From contig DFGF01000009.1 in the NCBI GenBank assembly GCA_002371715.1, positions 1 to 43,679 of the forward strand: DNA of 43,679 bases. Direction: 5' to 3'. Positions 25,401-32,910 of this stretch are shown piece by piece; the first letter of the stretch is position 1; each line of letters starts with the position of its first letter. The notes under the pieces are model-generated. The model was not told the origin of the DNA, did not search any database, and worked only from the letters and a program-made list of their open reading frames with translations. The DNA comes from Prevotella sp. UBA3757 (GTDB lineage Bacteria; Bacteroidota; Bacteroidia; Bacteroidales; Bacteroidaceae). A program made the position numbers and the translations under genes.

Positions 25401-25447
25401 AGAACGAGCTGCGCATCGTCGAGGCAGAGTTCTTAGAGGAGCGATAA
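22400..25447 (+). CDS. Secreted glycoside hydrolase family 2 (beta-galactosidase-like)
   Basis: This 1015-residue protein has a signal peptide (MTHRRLLTAAFLTLIGLAAQ, cut at AQA-A). The GH2 sandwich starts LNFNAGWHLEIGD and includes WYRKTF and EGVRQGADFYLNG. A TIM-barrel follows with the acid/base Glu433 in FYEGGNE and a candidate nucleophile Glu490 in MWAMEY. A C-terminal domain (about 850-975, SRSFDDNELSEWKNDG, WITYQLARKATITDICLKL) resembles an F5/8-type-C/discoidin sugar-binding module. Specificity could be beta-galactosidase or another GH2 activity; the pectate lyase partner suggests pectin side chains. It has no T9SS tail, so it is probably periplasmic. Two in-frame repeat insertions are seen: TAVANSKNITAVANS at 619-635 and ADHATPHADQATPHADQ at 761-779. 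It overlaps the lyase stop by four bases. Confidence 0.87.
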   Translation: MTHRRLLTAAFLTLIGLAAQAAERLKLNFNAGWHLEIGDVKEAAQPGYDDSRWQRVTLPYAFNGHEAFKKDIVDLTDTVCWYRKTFSVDAYPSPLTSKYFIEFEGVRQGADFYLNGHHLGMSENGVMACGFDLTPYIKTGNNVLAVRCDNSWTYRSRRHDSRYQWNDRNFNANYGGIPKNAYLHITDRLYQTLPLYSDLGTTGTYIYATDYDIPNHRATIHAESQVRNEDAQPHTFTYSARVTDADGREVARFQGTPVTLQPGETRTVHCSQAVGGLHFWSWGYGYLYTVETALVVGDSVADRVLTRTGFRKTRFGEGKIWLNDRVMMVHGYAQRTSNEWPGVGLSVPAWLSDYSNRLMVESGGNVVRWMHVTPWKQDVESCDRVGLLQAMPAGDAEKDVTGPRWTQRTELMRDAIIYNRNNPSIVFYEGGNESISREHMLELKHIRDQYDPHGGRAIGSREMLDIDEAEYGGEMLYINKSKKHPMWAMEYCRDEGLRKYWDAYSYPFHKDGDGPLYRGKPANEYNHNMDQFAIEMVRRWYDYWLERPGTGTRVSSGGVKIVFSDTNTHHRGESNYRTSGVVDAMRLPKDAFFAHQVMWNGWVDDEQPRTYIIGHWNYNTAVANSKNITAVANSTLSKPVYVVSTADSVELFLNGRSLGTGRRNYHYLHTFDSVRFEPGTLEAVGSDGSRYKLETAGEPYQLRLTTIENPEGMQADGADMALIEVEVVDRQGRRCPLDNRLINFTLMGEGRWIGGIATGRADHATPHADQATPHADQASKNYVGAMALPVECGVNRVLVRSTTHAGSITIYASAEGLKGVQQAVITTQTANKANHLPALTLKSNLSRGETPLTPSYTDRATAVAIKAAKAGYDSEHASRSFDDNELSEWKNDGRLQTAWITYQLARKATITDICLKLTGWRLRSYPLEIYAGKKLIWSGETPRSLGYIHLKPTQQVKTSEITIRLKGAGKDKDAFGGIVEVAEPAAGELDLFKAKNGKDTKNELRIVEAEFLEER
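24256..24302. repeat. Tandem 27-bp direct repeat within the GH2 gene
   Basis: CACAGCGGTGGCAAACTCTA (24256) and CACAGCGGTAGCAAACTCTA (24283) are 27 bp, or nine codons, apart. The word GCGGTAGCAAACTCT also occurs in the intergenic repeat at 9886-9943, with a variant at 27656-27701. This suggests an intergenic element that has entered coding DNA. Confidence 0.8.
24680..24735. repeat. Tandem 21-bp repeat within the GH2 gene
   Basis: GCTGACCATGCTACGCCACA plus C (24680), GCTGACCAAGCTACGCCACA plus C (24701) and GCTGACCAAGCGTC (24722) repeat at exactly 21 bp, giving a seven-residue protein repeat (ADQATPH). Each unit has a GCT-GACCA-AGC-like palindrome. The last, with flanks, is ACGCT-GACCA-AGCGT. 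Confidence 0.88.
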
Positions 25448-25460
25448 GGCCGGGGGGGTC

Positions 25461-25481
25461 CGGAGTACTCCGAGTACTCCG
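25461..25481. repeat. TACTCCG palindromes after the GH2 stop
   Basis: CGGAGTACTCCG (25461-25472) is a perfect palindrome followed by a further GAGTACTCCG, 14 bp after the GH2 stop. It uses the same CGGAGTA/TACTCCG half-sites as the array at 1334-1411, in the opposite order. Confidence 0.6.
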
Positions 25482-25513
25482 AAAACCCCAGAAGGCCAAA
25501 CAACAAAAAAAAG

Positions 25514-25541
25514 CAGCTGCATCGCCCAGGCGATGCAGCTG
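25514..25541. terminator. Bidirectional terminator between GH2 and the SusD operon
   Basis: CAGCTGCATCGCC (25514-25526) and GGCGATGCAGCTG (25529-25541) are a perfect 13-bp inverted repeat. It is followed by TTTTCT on the plus strand and, reading the minus strand, by a run of eight T. It ends both convergent transcription units, including the 18-kb fasciclin-SusCD operon. Confidence 0.92.
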
Positions 25542-25565
25542 TTTTCTATCTTCTCACCAACCACC

Positions 25566-27593
25566 TTACTTATACGGCAGGTAGCAGTTCTGGGTGGTAA
25601 TGCCAGCGGCATTATTCTGAAGCATGCGGCTTAGCCATGTGTCACCGAAGTTGCCACCGTAGTTGGAAGGACTGTTCTGGTTCTTGTGGATGGCCAGGCG
25701 GCGCAGGTCAGAATAGCGGGTTCCCTCGAAGGCAAACTCCATGGCGTACTCGTCGCAGAGCAGGTCCTCCATGGCGTTGATGTAGTCCTCGTGGGTAAAC
25801 TGCGGCTCACCGAGATTGAACTTCTTGTAGATGTCCCTGATCTTGGCATCGAGCACCGTGCTGTAACGATAGGTCGAGTAGAGGTCCTCGACGGCACCGG
25901 CACCATGGAAGTGGATGCCCACCATCTGCTTGTTAGTACCGTTGCGGAAGATGTTGGCATTGGCCTGTGACAGGAACGGCAGCGTGGTGGTCAGCAGTTC
26001 GTACGACTTCGGCGTCAGGTAATACTTGTCGTCGATGTGCGACTGCGTCATGTCAAGCACCTTGTTGCCATTGGCGTCGATAGAGTCGTTACCCTGCTGG
26101 TCCTTCAGATAGACCTCCTGATAGCGGAAGTTCACCAGCTCAGAGTGCAGACCATTCTTCAGCACGGCAAAGGCGGCATCGGGATAGCCCATACGGTTCA
26201 TGGCCTCGGCCAGGTGGAGCCATACGGTGGTGTTACGATACAGGGGGATATAGGCCGTCGAGGGCTTATGAGTGTAGACGTAGGAGGAGTCGGCACCATT
26301 GCCCTGAACGACGATAGAGGCACGGGCATCACCCAAGGGAGCGTTCTTGACTATCCAGTTAAAGGGGGCAACCAACACCTTCTGAGTATAGTAGTAGTAC
26401 TGAGCACGTGCGGCAGAGTCACAGTAGGCCTTCGAGGGCACCACCTGGATATCCTTCGTTTTCGGGCAGTCGAAACCAAATTTGACACTCACATCAACAT
26501 CGCTTTGACGCTGTGTGCCATAATAGTTATAGCCGAATGCCGCCGGAATTTCCGTCGTCTGACCTTGCGTATAGTTGACGGCCATGGGGATATAGGAGAT
26601 GACATCACCAGGCGCAGGACTGTGAGTGAATGACGAAAGCCAGCTACTGCCACTGAAGATGGACGCATTCTGCGCTTCTTCATAGTCAGCCGGCCACTCG
26701 TAGAAGTTCTTGAAGATGGGACTCCAACTGCTATACCTGGTGCTCATGTTTAGGATATAATTCACTGAGATGTCATGGATGCCATCCTGATGAATAGCTG
26801 TGTAGCGCAGATAGTCGAAATAGCACTGTGCAGCCTTCAGGTACTCGCCCAACTCCAGATAGATGTCGCCCAGCACGACGTTCAGCGGAATAAAGCACTT
26901 GCGGGGCTGGATGAACTTCTTATCATCACTCCAGTTGAGCTTGCCAATAGTATGTATCTCATTAGCGGCAAAACCAAACGTCGGCACTGCAATCTGGTCC
27001 TCCGAGAAGCGCTGCTTGAGCGATTCCAGGTGCTCGGCCTCGCCAGCCAGGATGGCAGTATAGTCGGCAGGAGCAGTTTGCGCATTAATCTGGCCGATGG
27101 TGGTAACAGGCTCCGTGACATAGGGAGCCTTGCCATACTGACGAGCCAGCTGCAGATAGGTCCATGCACGGAACGTAGCGATAGCAGCATACTCGTTGGC
27201 CACCACATTCTGGGCACCGGTCTTCAGCGTGGTGTCACGGTGGGCCAGATAGTAGTTACAGTTGTTAATGACCTTGTAATACAGGTAGACGCTGTCGTAC
27301 TTGTTGGTAGCGTCAGCCGAGAACGATGCCAGACTCTGCAGGTGAGTGGAAGCCTTGGCAGTGGTCTTGACCAGGTCGCCGCGCATCTCGTTCTGGAAGT
27401 AATACTGGTCGGCAAGCTGCTGGATGGCCTGCATGACGCCATAGGCATAGAAGACAGAGTCAGTCTTCTGGTTCAGATCAGGTTCGAACAGCTGTCGAGA
27501 ACTGTCTGACTCCAGCATGTCGGAGCAGGAAATGAAGAATGAAGAATGAAGAATGAAGCATGCTGCGCAGAGCAACTTCATCATCATTTTCAT
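25566..27593 (-). CDS. SusD/RagB-family nutrient-binding lipoprotein
   Basis: This protein is 675 residues from ATG 27593 (MKMMMKLLCAACFILHSSFF). The upstream in-frame ATGs at 27629 and 27683 give no sensible signal peptide, and the farthest one is repeat-derived. The lipobox is FFISC with Cys about 23. The mature part has the SusD layout: N-terminal DSVFYAYGVMQAIQQLADQY, TPR-like helices (NVVANEYAAIATFRAWTYLQLARQYG) and a C-terminal region with MEDLLCDEYAMEFAFEGTRYSDLRRLAI. SusD proteins cap a SusC transporter and bind glycans or peptides at the cell surface. It is the last gene of the operon, downstream of its SusC partner. Residues 7-22 are encoded by the same 48-bp repeat as the GldN signal peptide. 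Confidence 0.9.
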   Translation of the reverse strand: MKMMMKLLCAACFILHSSFFISCSDMLESDSSRQLFEPDLNQKTDSVFYAYGVMQAIQQLADQYYFQNEMRGDLVKTTAKASTHLQSLASFSADATNKYDSVYLYYKVINNCNYYLAHRDTTLKTGAQNVVANEYAAIATFRAWTYLQLARQYGKAPYVTEPVTTIGQINAQTAPADYTAILAGEAEHLESLKQRFSEDQIAVPTFGFAANEIHTIGKLNWSDDKKFIQPRKCFIPLNVVLGDIYLELGEYLKAAQCYFDYLRYTAIHQDGIHDISVNYILNMSTRYSSWSPIFKNFYEWPADYEEAQNASIFSGSSWLSSFTHSPAPGDVISYIPMAVNYTQGQTTEIPAAFGYNYYGTQRQSDVDVSVKFGFDCPKTKDIQVVPSKAYCDSAARAQYYYYTQKVLVAPFNWIVKNAPLGDARASIVVQGNGADSSYVYTHKPSTAYIPLYRNTTVWLHLAEAMNRMGYPDAAFAVLKNGLHSELVNFRYQEVYLKDQQGNDSIDANGNKVLDMTQSHIDDKYYLTPKSYELLTTTLPFLSQANANIFRNGTNKQMVGIHFHGAGAVEDLYSTYRYSTVLDAKIRDIYKKFNLGEPQFTHEDYINAMEDLLCDEYAMEFAFEGTRYSDLRRLAIHKNQNSPSNYGGNFGDTWLSRMLQNNAAGITTQNCYLPYK
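27528..27575. repeat. Period-7 repeat block encoding the SusD signal peptide
   Basis: Four GAAGAAT-type units (the last is GAAGCAT) followed by GCTGCGCAGAGCAA. The 48-bp block differs at two positions from 10997-11044 in gldN. The shared part extends past the simple repeat, so polymerase slippage alone does not explain it. Confidence 0.9.
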
Positions 27594-27655
27594 ACCTCGT
27601 TTCCCTTTATTTAAAATTGTTCTTTCCATAGTTGAATTATTTTTAATACCGTATG

Positions 27656-27701
27656 CAGCGGTAGCAAATTCTTCATTCTTCATTCTTCATTCTTCATTTT
27701 T
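27656..27701. repeat. Period-7 repeat at the SusC stop
   Basis: GCGGTAGCAAATTCTTCATT, followed by further TTCTTCA units (plus strand), runs directly into the TAA stop of the SusC gene at 27700. The layout matches 11172-11224 at the gldM stop. Confidence 0.8.
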
Positions 27702-30700
27702 AGAGGTTAATCTTGACACCCATCGTAAACATACGGCCCTGAGCAATGTTGCCACAGTCAATGCCCTGATAGAGCTGGTTGTTGCTCACCGAGAACTCAG
27801 GATCGCTGCCCTTGTACTTAGTCAGTGTCAGGAGGTTGCGGCCCTCAGCCCACACCGAGATGCCCTGCAGCCAAGACTGCCACGACTCAGGTATGGGAAC
27901 CTGGTAAGTCAGCATGACGCTCTTCATGCGCAGGTAAGAGCCGTCCTCTATCCAGCGGTCGGACATGCGGTTGTTGCCCATGGGGTCGCCGTAGTTCACG
28001 CGCGGCAGGTCGGTCTGCTGACCCTCATAGCGCCAGTGGCTGATTTCTGCCACCTGCTGGTTGTAGAGCGTCGAGCCGCTGTTGAGGATGGCACGCTGGT
28101 AGTTGTAGACGTCGTTGCCGAGGCTGTAGTTGAAGTTCATGCCAAGGGTGAAGCGCTTCCAGTTGAGGTTCAGGAAGATGTTACCATAGAGGCTGGGGTT
28201 GGGGTCGCCGATGACCACCTTGTCGGCCTCGTTGATTTCACCGTCGTTGTTGGTATCTTCAAAGAAGATGTCACCAGCCTGGAAGTACTGCTTGGCACCC
28301 GTCTCGTCGACGATATACAGGTTGGCAGCCTGTGCGTCAGCCGTCGTGGCAAAGACGCCCTTGGTCTTGTAACCGTAGAAGACACCTACGGGGTTGCCTA
28401 CGGCCGTCAGTATGTTCTTGTCACCATAGATAGACGACGTGAAATTGCCGTTAGCCAGCTTCTTCACCTCGTTCTTATAGTGGCCCAGCGTGGCACCAAT
28501 CTCCAGTCGCCAGTCCTTGGTGACGACGGGCTTGCCGCTCAGCGTAGCCTCGATACCGGTGTTCTGCACTTCGCCGTCGTTGGTCCAGTAGTTGTTGATA
28601 CCGCCAATGGGGTTCTCAAAGGTCTTCAGGGCCAGCAGGTCCTTCGTCTTGTGGAGGAAGAAGTTGGCACTGGCACTCAGGCGGTTGTTGAGGAAATTGC
28701 CCTGCAGTCCGACATTGAACTTGCTGGTGGTCTCCCACTTGATTTCCTCGTTGCCGACGTTCGTCAGCTGCATACCAATCTGGTCGGCATTGAAGCGCAC
28801 CGTCGAGAACGACGTACGGGCAGCATAGTTGCTGATACCGTCGTTACCGCTGACGTCGAAGCCTACGTTCAGCCGCAGGTAGTCGACGAAGCTCTGTTTC
28901 GGGAACCAGTTCTCATTGGTCAGGACCCATCCTGCCTGAATGCTGGGGAAGACAGCCCACTTCACGCCAGCCAGCTTCATGCCGCCGTTGGCGTTGGAAC
29001 CGAAGCGGCTGTTCGACTCGGCCAGTACGGATGCCGTCACGAAGTAGCGGTTCATGTAGTTATAGTCGGCAGAGAGATACCACTGCATGTTCTTCCACAC
29101 GTCGTCAGCACCCGTCACGCCCTTGAAGTCGTTTTCGCCGGCACCCAGCTTCGGGTTCTTGTCGTCGTCGCCCTTCGTCGAATAATCGGTGTTCAGGTCG
29201 CTGGCGTCGTATGTGAAGTAGTTATAGCGGAAACCACCCATGGCAGCAATGGTATGCGGGCCGAACTTCTGGTTCCAGTCGATGTGCGTATTGCTGAGCA
29301 CGTTGGTCTGCTTCGAGAAGATAGAAGCCGTTCCGGAGTACACCGTACCGAGAGCAGGAATCTCAAACCAGGGCAGTCCGATGTTAGGCCGGTAGTAAGC
29401 CTGCGAGTTGCGGTTCAGATAGTAGCTGAAGTGCGAGGTCACCTTCCAGTGGTCGTTGATTTCGTAAGTCGGCGTCAGCGTCACATTGAAGAAGGTGTTC
29501 TCGTTGCGGTTCTTGCGCTCGCCGGAACCGTTCTGGAGCAGAGCCAGCGGGTTAGCCTGCGAGTAGTTACCGTTCTCAAGCGTACTGTAGAGGTCGTCGG
29601 CATCAGCCAGTCGGCCAATGAAGGACTCGATATTCTTGTTGTACTGATAGGGATAGAGCAGCGGGCTCTTAATCAGCGACAGGAATCCCGGCGAGGTGAT
29701 GACGCCTGCATTCAGGTCGGCAGGAATACCATCATCCTGCAGGTTGGTATTCGTACGCGAGAAGGACATGTCAAACTTCGTCGTCAGGTTCCACAGCAGC
29801 TGGATATCCGTATTGAAGCGGACGTTGATACGGTCGAAGCTCGTCTCCTTCGTATTCTTCATCGTCTGGATATAGGCCACGGAGAGGTTATACATACCGA
29901 TGTCGTCACCACCCTGCACGTTGATGCTGTAGTTGTGGGTCAGTGCGGTACGATAGACGTAGTCAGCCCACTTGGTGTCGTTGTGGTACGTATTGTAATA
30001 GTAACCGTCCTTGGCATCGTTGAGGAAATTGAACTGCAAGGGGTTCGTCAACGAACCGATGCGGTCCCTCACCTCGGCAATGGTACCGAGCTGTTCCACG
30101 GCATAGTTACGATACTGGGCAGCATTCATCATCGTGGGATAGCTGGGGGTAAACGTCCAGCCCACACCCAGCTTGGCGTCGATGCGGGTAGCCATCGAGT
30201 GGCCGCGCTTGGTGTCGATGAGGATGACGCCGTTGGCACCGCGTGCACCATAGAGGGCAGTGGCGTTCTTCAGCACCGTCACCTTGTCGATGTCCTCTGG
30301 CGATATGGTGGTCAGCATATTGAAAATGTCGCCTAAGTGCAGCGACCCTCTCTCGCGCTGCATGTCCAGCTCCACGCCGTCGAGGATGACCATCGGCTGT
30401 GCGTTGGCATTGATGGAGCTGATACCACGGATGAACATGGCGGCACCCTGGTCCAGGTTGCCCGAGTGCATGTTCATGCGGATGTCGCCGCCAAGGCGCT
30501 GTGTCATCTCCTCGTCGATGGTGATGCCGCCGCCGTTCGATACGAAGCTGTTAGTAGCCGTGATGGGCGTGGCATTGTCATACATCTTCGAGAAGGTACT
30601 GCTCAGCAACTTGATGCGAACCTGCTGGGTGCTGTCGCCGGCAATGATGGCCACCTGCTGCGACAGGTACTGCGGAGCCTGCACGAACAGGGCTGTGGCA

Positions 30701-31017
30701 AAGGTCGGCAACTTAATCGTGAACTGGCCTTCACCATTGGTCATGGCGGCATAGCGATTGTCGTTGAGGGTCTGCAGGCGCACACCGGCCACCGGCTTGT
30801 TGGTGGCTTCGTCGACAACGACACCCTTCACGTTGATAGTCGGGTTGGTGTCAACAACCTTGGCACGCTTGGGAGCCTTAAAGCCCAGTGATGAGTCTTC
30901 GTCAAGGTCGTCCTGGGCAACAGCCACAGAGCATACTGAGAAGGCAAGGGCACAGAGTGAGAGTCTGAGACTCTGACGCTGTAAGATATTATAAATCGTA
31001 CTTTTCATCGTTGTCAT
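27700..31017 (-). CDS. SusC/RagA-family TonB-dependent outer-membrane transporter
   Basis: This 1105-residue protein has a signal peptide (core LRLSLCALAFSVCSVAVAQ), an acidic stretch, and a carboxypeptidase-regulatory-like domain (INVKGVVVDEATNKPVAGVRL). The plug (FIRGISSINANAQPMVILDGV, TVLKNATALYGARGANGVI) carries the SusC signature and is followed by a 22-strand barrel ending in GRMFTMGVKINL. It would import a ligand bound by the SusD encoded just downstream, using TonB energy. The start overlaps the stop of the preceding fasciclin gene (TAATG), so the two are translationally coupled. The N-terminal acidic insert DDLDEDSSLGFKAPKRAK between the signal peptide and the first domain is less usual. 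Confidence 0.93.
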   Translation of the reverse strand: MTTMKSTIYNILQRQSLRLSLCALAFSVCSVAVAQDDLDEDSSLGFKAPKRAKVVDTNPTINVKGVVVDEATNKPVAGVRLQTLNDNRYAAMTNGEGQFTIKLPTFATALFVQAPQYLSQQVAIIAGDSTQQVRIKLLSSTFSKMYDNATPITATNSFVSNGGGITIDEEMTQRLGGDIRMNMHSGNLDQGAAMFIRGISSINANAQPMVILDGVELDMQRERGSLHLGDIFNMLTTISPEDIDKVTVLKNATALYGARGANGVILIDTKRGHSMATRIDAKLGVGWTFTPSYPTMMNAAQYRNYAVEQLGTIAEVRDRIGSLTNPLQFNFLNDAKDGYYYNTYHNDTKWADYVYRTALTHNYSINVQGGDDIGMYNLSVAYIQTMKNTKETSFDRINVRFNTDIQLLWNLTTKFDMSFSRTNTNLQDDGIPADLNAGVITSPGFLSLIKSPLLYPYQYNKNIESFIGRLADADDLYSTLENGNYSQANPLALLQNGSGERKNRNENTFFNVTLTPTYEINDHWKVTSHFSYYLNRNSQAYYRPNIGLPWFEIPALGTVYSGTASIFSKQTNVLSNTHIDWNQKFGPHTIAAMGGFRYNYFTYDASDLNTDYSTKGDDDKNPKLGAGENDFKGVTGADDVWKNMQWYLSADYNYMNRYFVTASVLAESNSRFGSNANGGMKLAGVKWAVFPSIQAGWVLTNENWFPKQSFVDYLRLNVGFDVSGNDGISNYAARTSFSTVRFNADQIGMQLTNVGNEEIKWETTSKFNVGLQGNFLNNRLSASANFFLHKTKDLLALKTFENPIGGINNYWTNDGEVQNTGIEATLSGKPVVTKDWRLEIGATLGHYKNEVKKLANGNFTSSIYGDKNILTAVGNPVGVFYGYKTKGVFATTADAQAANLYIVDETGAKQYFQAGDIFFEDTNNDGEINEADKVVIGDPNPSLYGNIFLNLNWKRFTLGMNFNYSLGNDVYNYQRAILNSGSTLYNQQVAEISHWRYEGQQTDLPRVNYGDPMGNNRMSDRWIEDGSYLRMKSVMLTYQVPIPESWQSWLQGISVWAEGRNLLTLTKYKGSDPEFSVSNNQLYQGIDCGNIAQGRMFTMGVKINL

Positions 31018-32855
31018 TATTCGTTAGAGTTAGCCCACATGTCGTTATATTCCTTTGGCACCAAATAGACACCAGCTATACGCAACTGCTGGTCGTACTT
31101 GCTGCGGTTCGAAGATGATGTGAATGATTTGGTATGAATCATCGTCAGGCTGGGATAGGCGTTCAGTCCGTAGTAACAAGCGGGGAAGGTAAATTCGCCA
31201 AGGTCTATAACATTGATCTTACCCGGGTCGCCGAGGTATGTTGCCGTTGCCGTGTTCTTACCATTGTCGGTCGATATTTCCGACGTGGTCTTGGCACCCT
31301 TAGGCAGCACCGTCCACTGCTGCTTGTTGCTGGCGTCAGTCCAGCTCAGCATGAAGCGCAGGTAGTAAGGCTTGACGGCAGCCTGAGGTTCCTCGACCTG
31401 TGCAGGCACCGTGACGACATAGATATGATAGGTCGACGAGCGCACCTGTCCGGTCAGCGTCGTCCCATCATAACTTCTGTAAGCAAAGGCATAGTTGAAC
31501 TCAGGCTTTGCAGTAGAACCGTCGATATTGGCACTGTCGACGGCCACATACTGGAAGAAGCGCGAGTTGGCAGGTGTCAGCCACTGTCTGAACATGGGCG
31601 GCACCTTGCTGAAGAGGCTGTCGCGGCCTTTCAGGTTCTCCAAGGGGATACTATGGGTAGTCAGCTTCTTCACCTTCTGCGTAGCATACGGCGTCGTCTG
31701 TATGAGTATGGGATTATAGCTGGTAGCGCGGAAGGGAATCGTGTCGAGTGTGCGGGCCAGTCCGTTGCTCATCTCGCTGACGGCTACGGTATGGTCCAGC
31801 ACCTGCTGCATATTGGTATGATATGCACCGCCCGTGGTGATGGCCGTGTCGCGGGGAGCAAACGAACCGATGCCAAACAGGGGCAGGTTGTTCGTATAGC
31901 AGTTGGAGAACACCAGGTTACTGACAATGTTACGGCGCGTCAGCGAGTCCTGCAGCTCCGGCTCGGTCTCGGCGGCGGTAGCAGCCTTCCACTGTGTGGC
32001 CGATGTGGTGGCAGTGGCGGCGGCATTCTTCAGCGAGAGGTCCATGTAGTCCAGCTTCGTGATGTAGTTGTAGTGCGGGTGGATGGCAGCGTAGGCATCG
32101 TTCCACGCCTTGTCGTTGGGCAGCAGCATGCAGTAGGTGCTGTCCTCGTTCTCCAGCTCGGCATTCATGATACGGCTGATGACGTTGTTGCGCTTCTTCA
32201 TGACCGAGTCCAGATAGGTCTGCTTGCCGTCGCGCAGCGGGCCGACCACCGAGGCGTTGACGTCCAGATAGTACTCGTCGTACTTCTGGATATAAGCCTT
32301 CAGCGAGTCGCAGCCCTCCAGGTAGTCGATGTTTTCATACAGGTTATTGTGGAACTCCGACATACCATTGATTTTGTGCATGACGCCGTTCGTCGATGGC
32401 AGGTTGGTCTCGCTATAGCCAAAGCCGTCGAAATCGTTCTGCGTAAACTCGTGGTGCTTGGCGTTGAGCGACACGATGGTCTGGTCCTGCAGGCTGGCCG
32501 ATACGGGGTAGTTATACTCCGTCATGTGCTGCTGCATGAACTGCTTGACAATCGTCGCGCTGTCGCTGGCCATGAGGGCATTGTAATCCTCATTGCTGAA
32601 GGAGGCGTCAACGGGTGCCCAGAGCGTGTAGAAGCGCGGACTGTTGAGCACGTTCACGTAGTTACTCTTCCTGGCCAGTTCGGCAAACTTGGTCAGTTGC
32701 GGGTCACTGGCAATGTTCTCCCACAACGTCTGGTTAGCGCCGGCCGCATTGCCTGCCGACGGCACCTTATTGTAGTCGGAATAGTCAGTGCAGGATGCTG
32801 CAGCAAGCACCAGTCCTGCAGTCAGCATCTTACCTATTATATTGATATATTTCAT
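31017..32855 (-). CDS. Fasciclin-domain lipoprotein
   Basis: This protein is 612 residues from ATG 32855 (MKYINIIGKMLTAGLVLAAA, lipobox AASC). An ATG 18 bp upstream is also possible. FAS1 (fasciclin) marks include RFYTLWAPVDASFSNEDYNA near the N-terminus, a VMHKINGM segment of the H-box type, and a second block with YCMLLPNDKAWNDAY. The remaining C-terminal third is beta-rich and unassigned. FAS1 domains mediate adhesion or binding at cell surfaces. In Bacteroidetes such lipoproteins are often encoded beside SusCD pairs and may be surface-exposed binding partners. A one-base overlap couples it to the SusC downstream. A TGAAAAA period-7 repeat lies just before the start. Confidence 0.82.
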   Translation of the reverse strand: MKYINIIGKMLTAGLVLAAASCTDYSDYNKVPSAGNAAGANQTLWENIASDPQLTKFAELARKSNYVNVLNSPRFYTLWAPVDASFSNEDYNALMASDSATIVKQFMQQHMTEYNYPVSASLQDQTIVSLNAKHHEFTQNDFDGFGYSETNLPSTNGVMHKINGMSEFHNNLYENIDYLEGCDSLKAYIQKYDEYYLDVNASVVGPLRDGKQTYLDSVMKKRNNVISRIMNAELENEDSTYCMLLPNDKAWNDAYAAIHPHYNYITKLDYMDLSLKNAAATATTSATQWKAATAAETEPELQDSLTRRNIVSNLVFSNCYTNNLPLFGIGSFAPRDTAITTGGAYHTNMQQVLDHTVAVSEMSNGLARTLDTIPFRATSYNPILIQTTPYATQKVKKLTTHSIPLENLKGRDSLFSKVPPMFRQWLTPANSRFFQYVAVDSANIDGSTAKPEFNYAFAYRSYDGTTLTGQVRSSTYHIYVVTVPAQVEEPQAAVKPYYLRFMLSWTDASNKQQWTVLPKGAKTTSEISTDNGKNTATATYLGDPGKINVIDLGEFTFPACYYGLNAYPSLTMIHTKSFTSSSNRSKYDQQLRIAGVYLVPKEYNDMWANSNE

Positions 32856-32910
32856 AATGAATCTATTTTCCATTTTTCATTTTTCATTTTTCACTTAGCA
32901 CTCTGGCCGC

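Noticed and set aside
27594..27683. Upstream ATGs for the terminal SusD
   Set aside because: The farthest is created by the GAAGAAT repeat, and neither upstream start leaves an N-terminal lipoprotein signal.
27553..30336. 927-codon open frame on the plus strand
   Set aside because: It lies antisense to the SusC gene, has no signal or domain features and a biased composition; it is a shadow of the real gene. The same applies to the long plus frames at 11179, 31134, 33235, 40573 and 42235.
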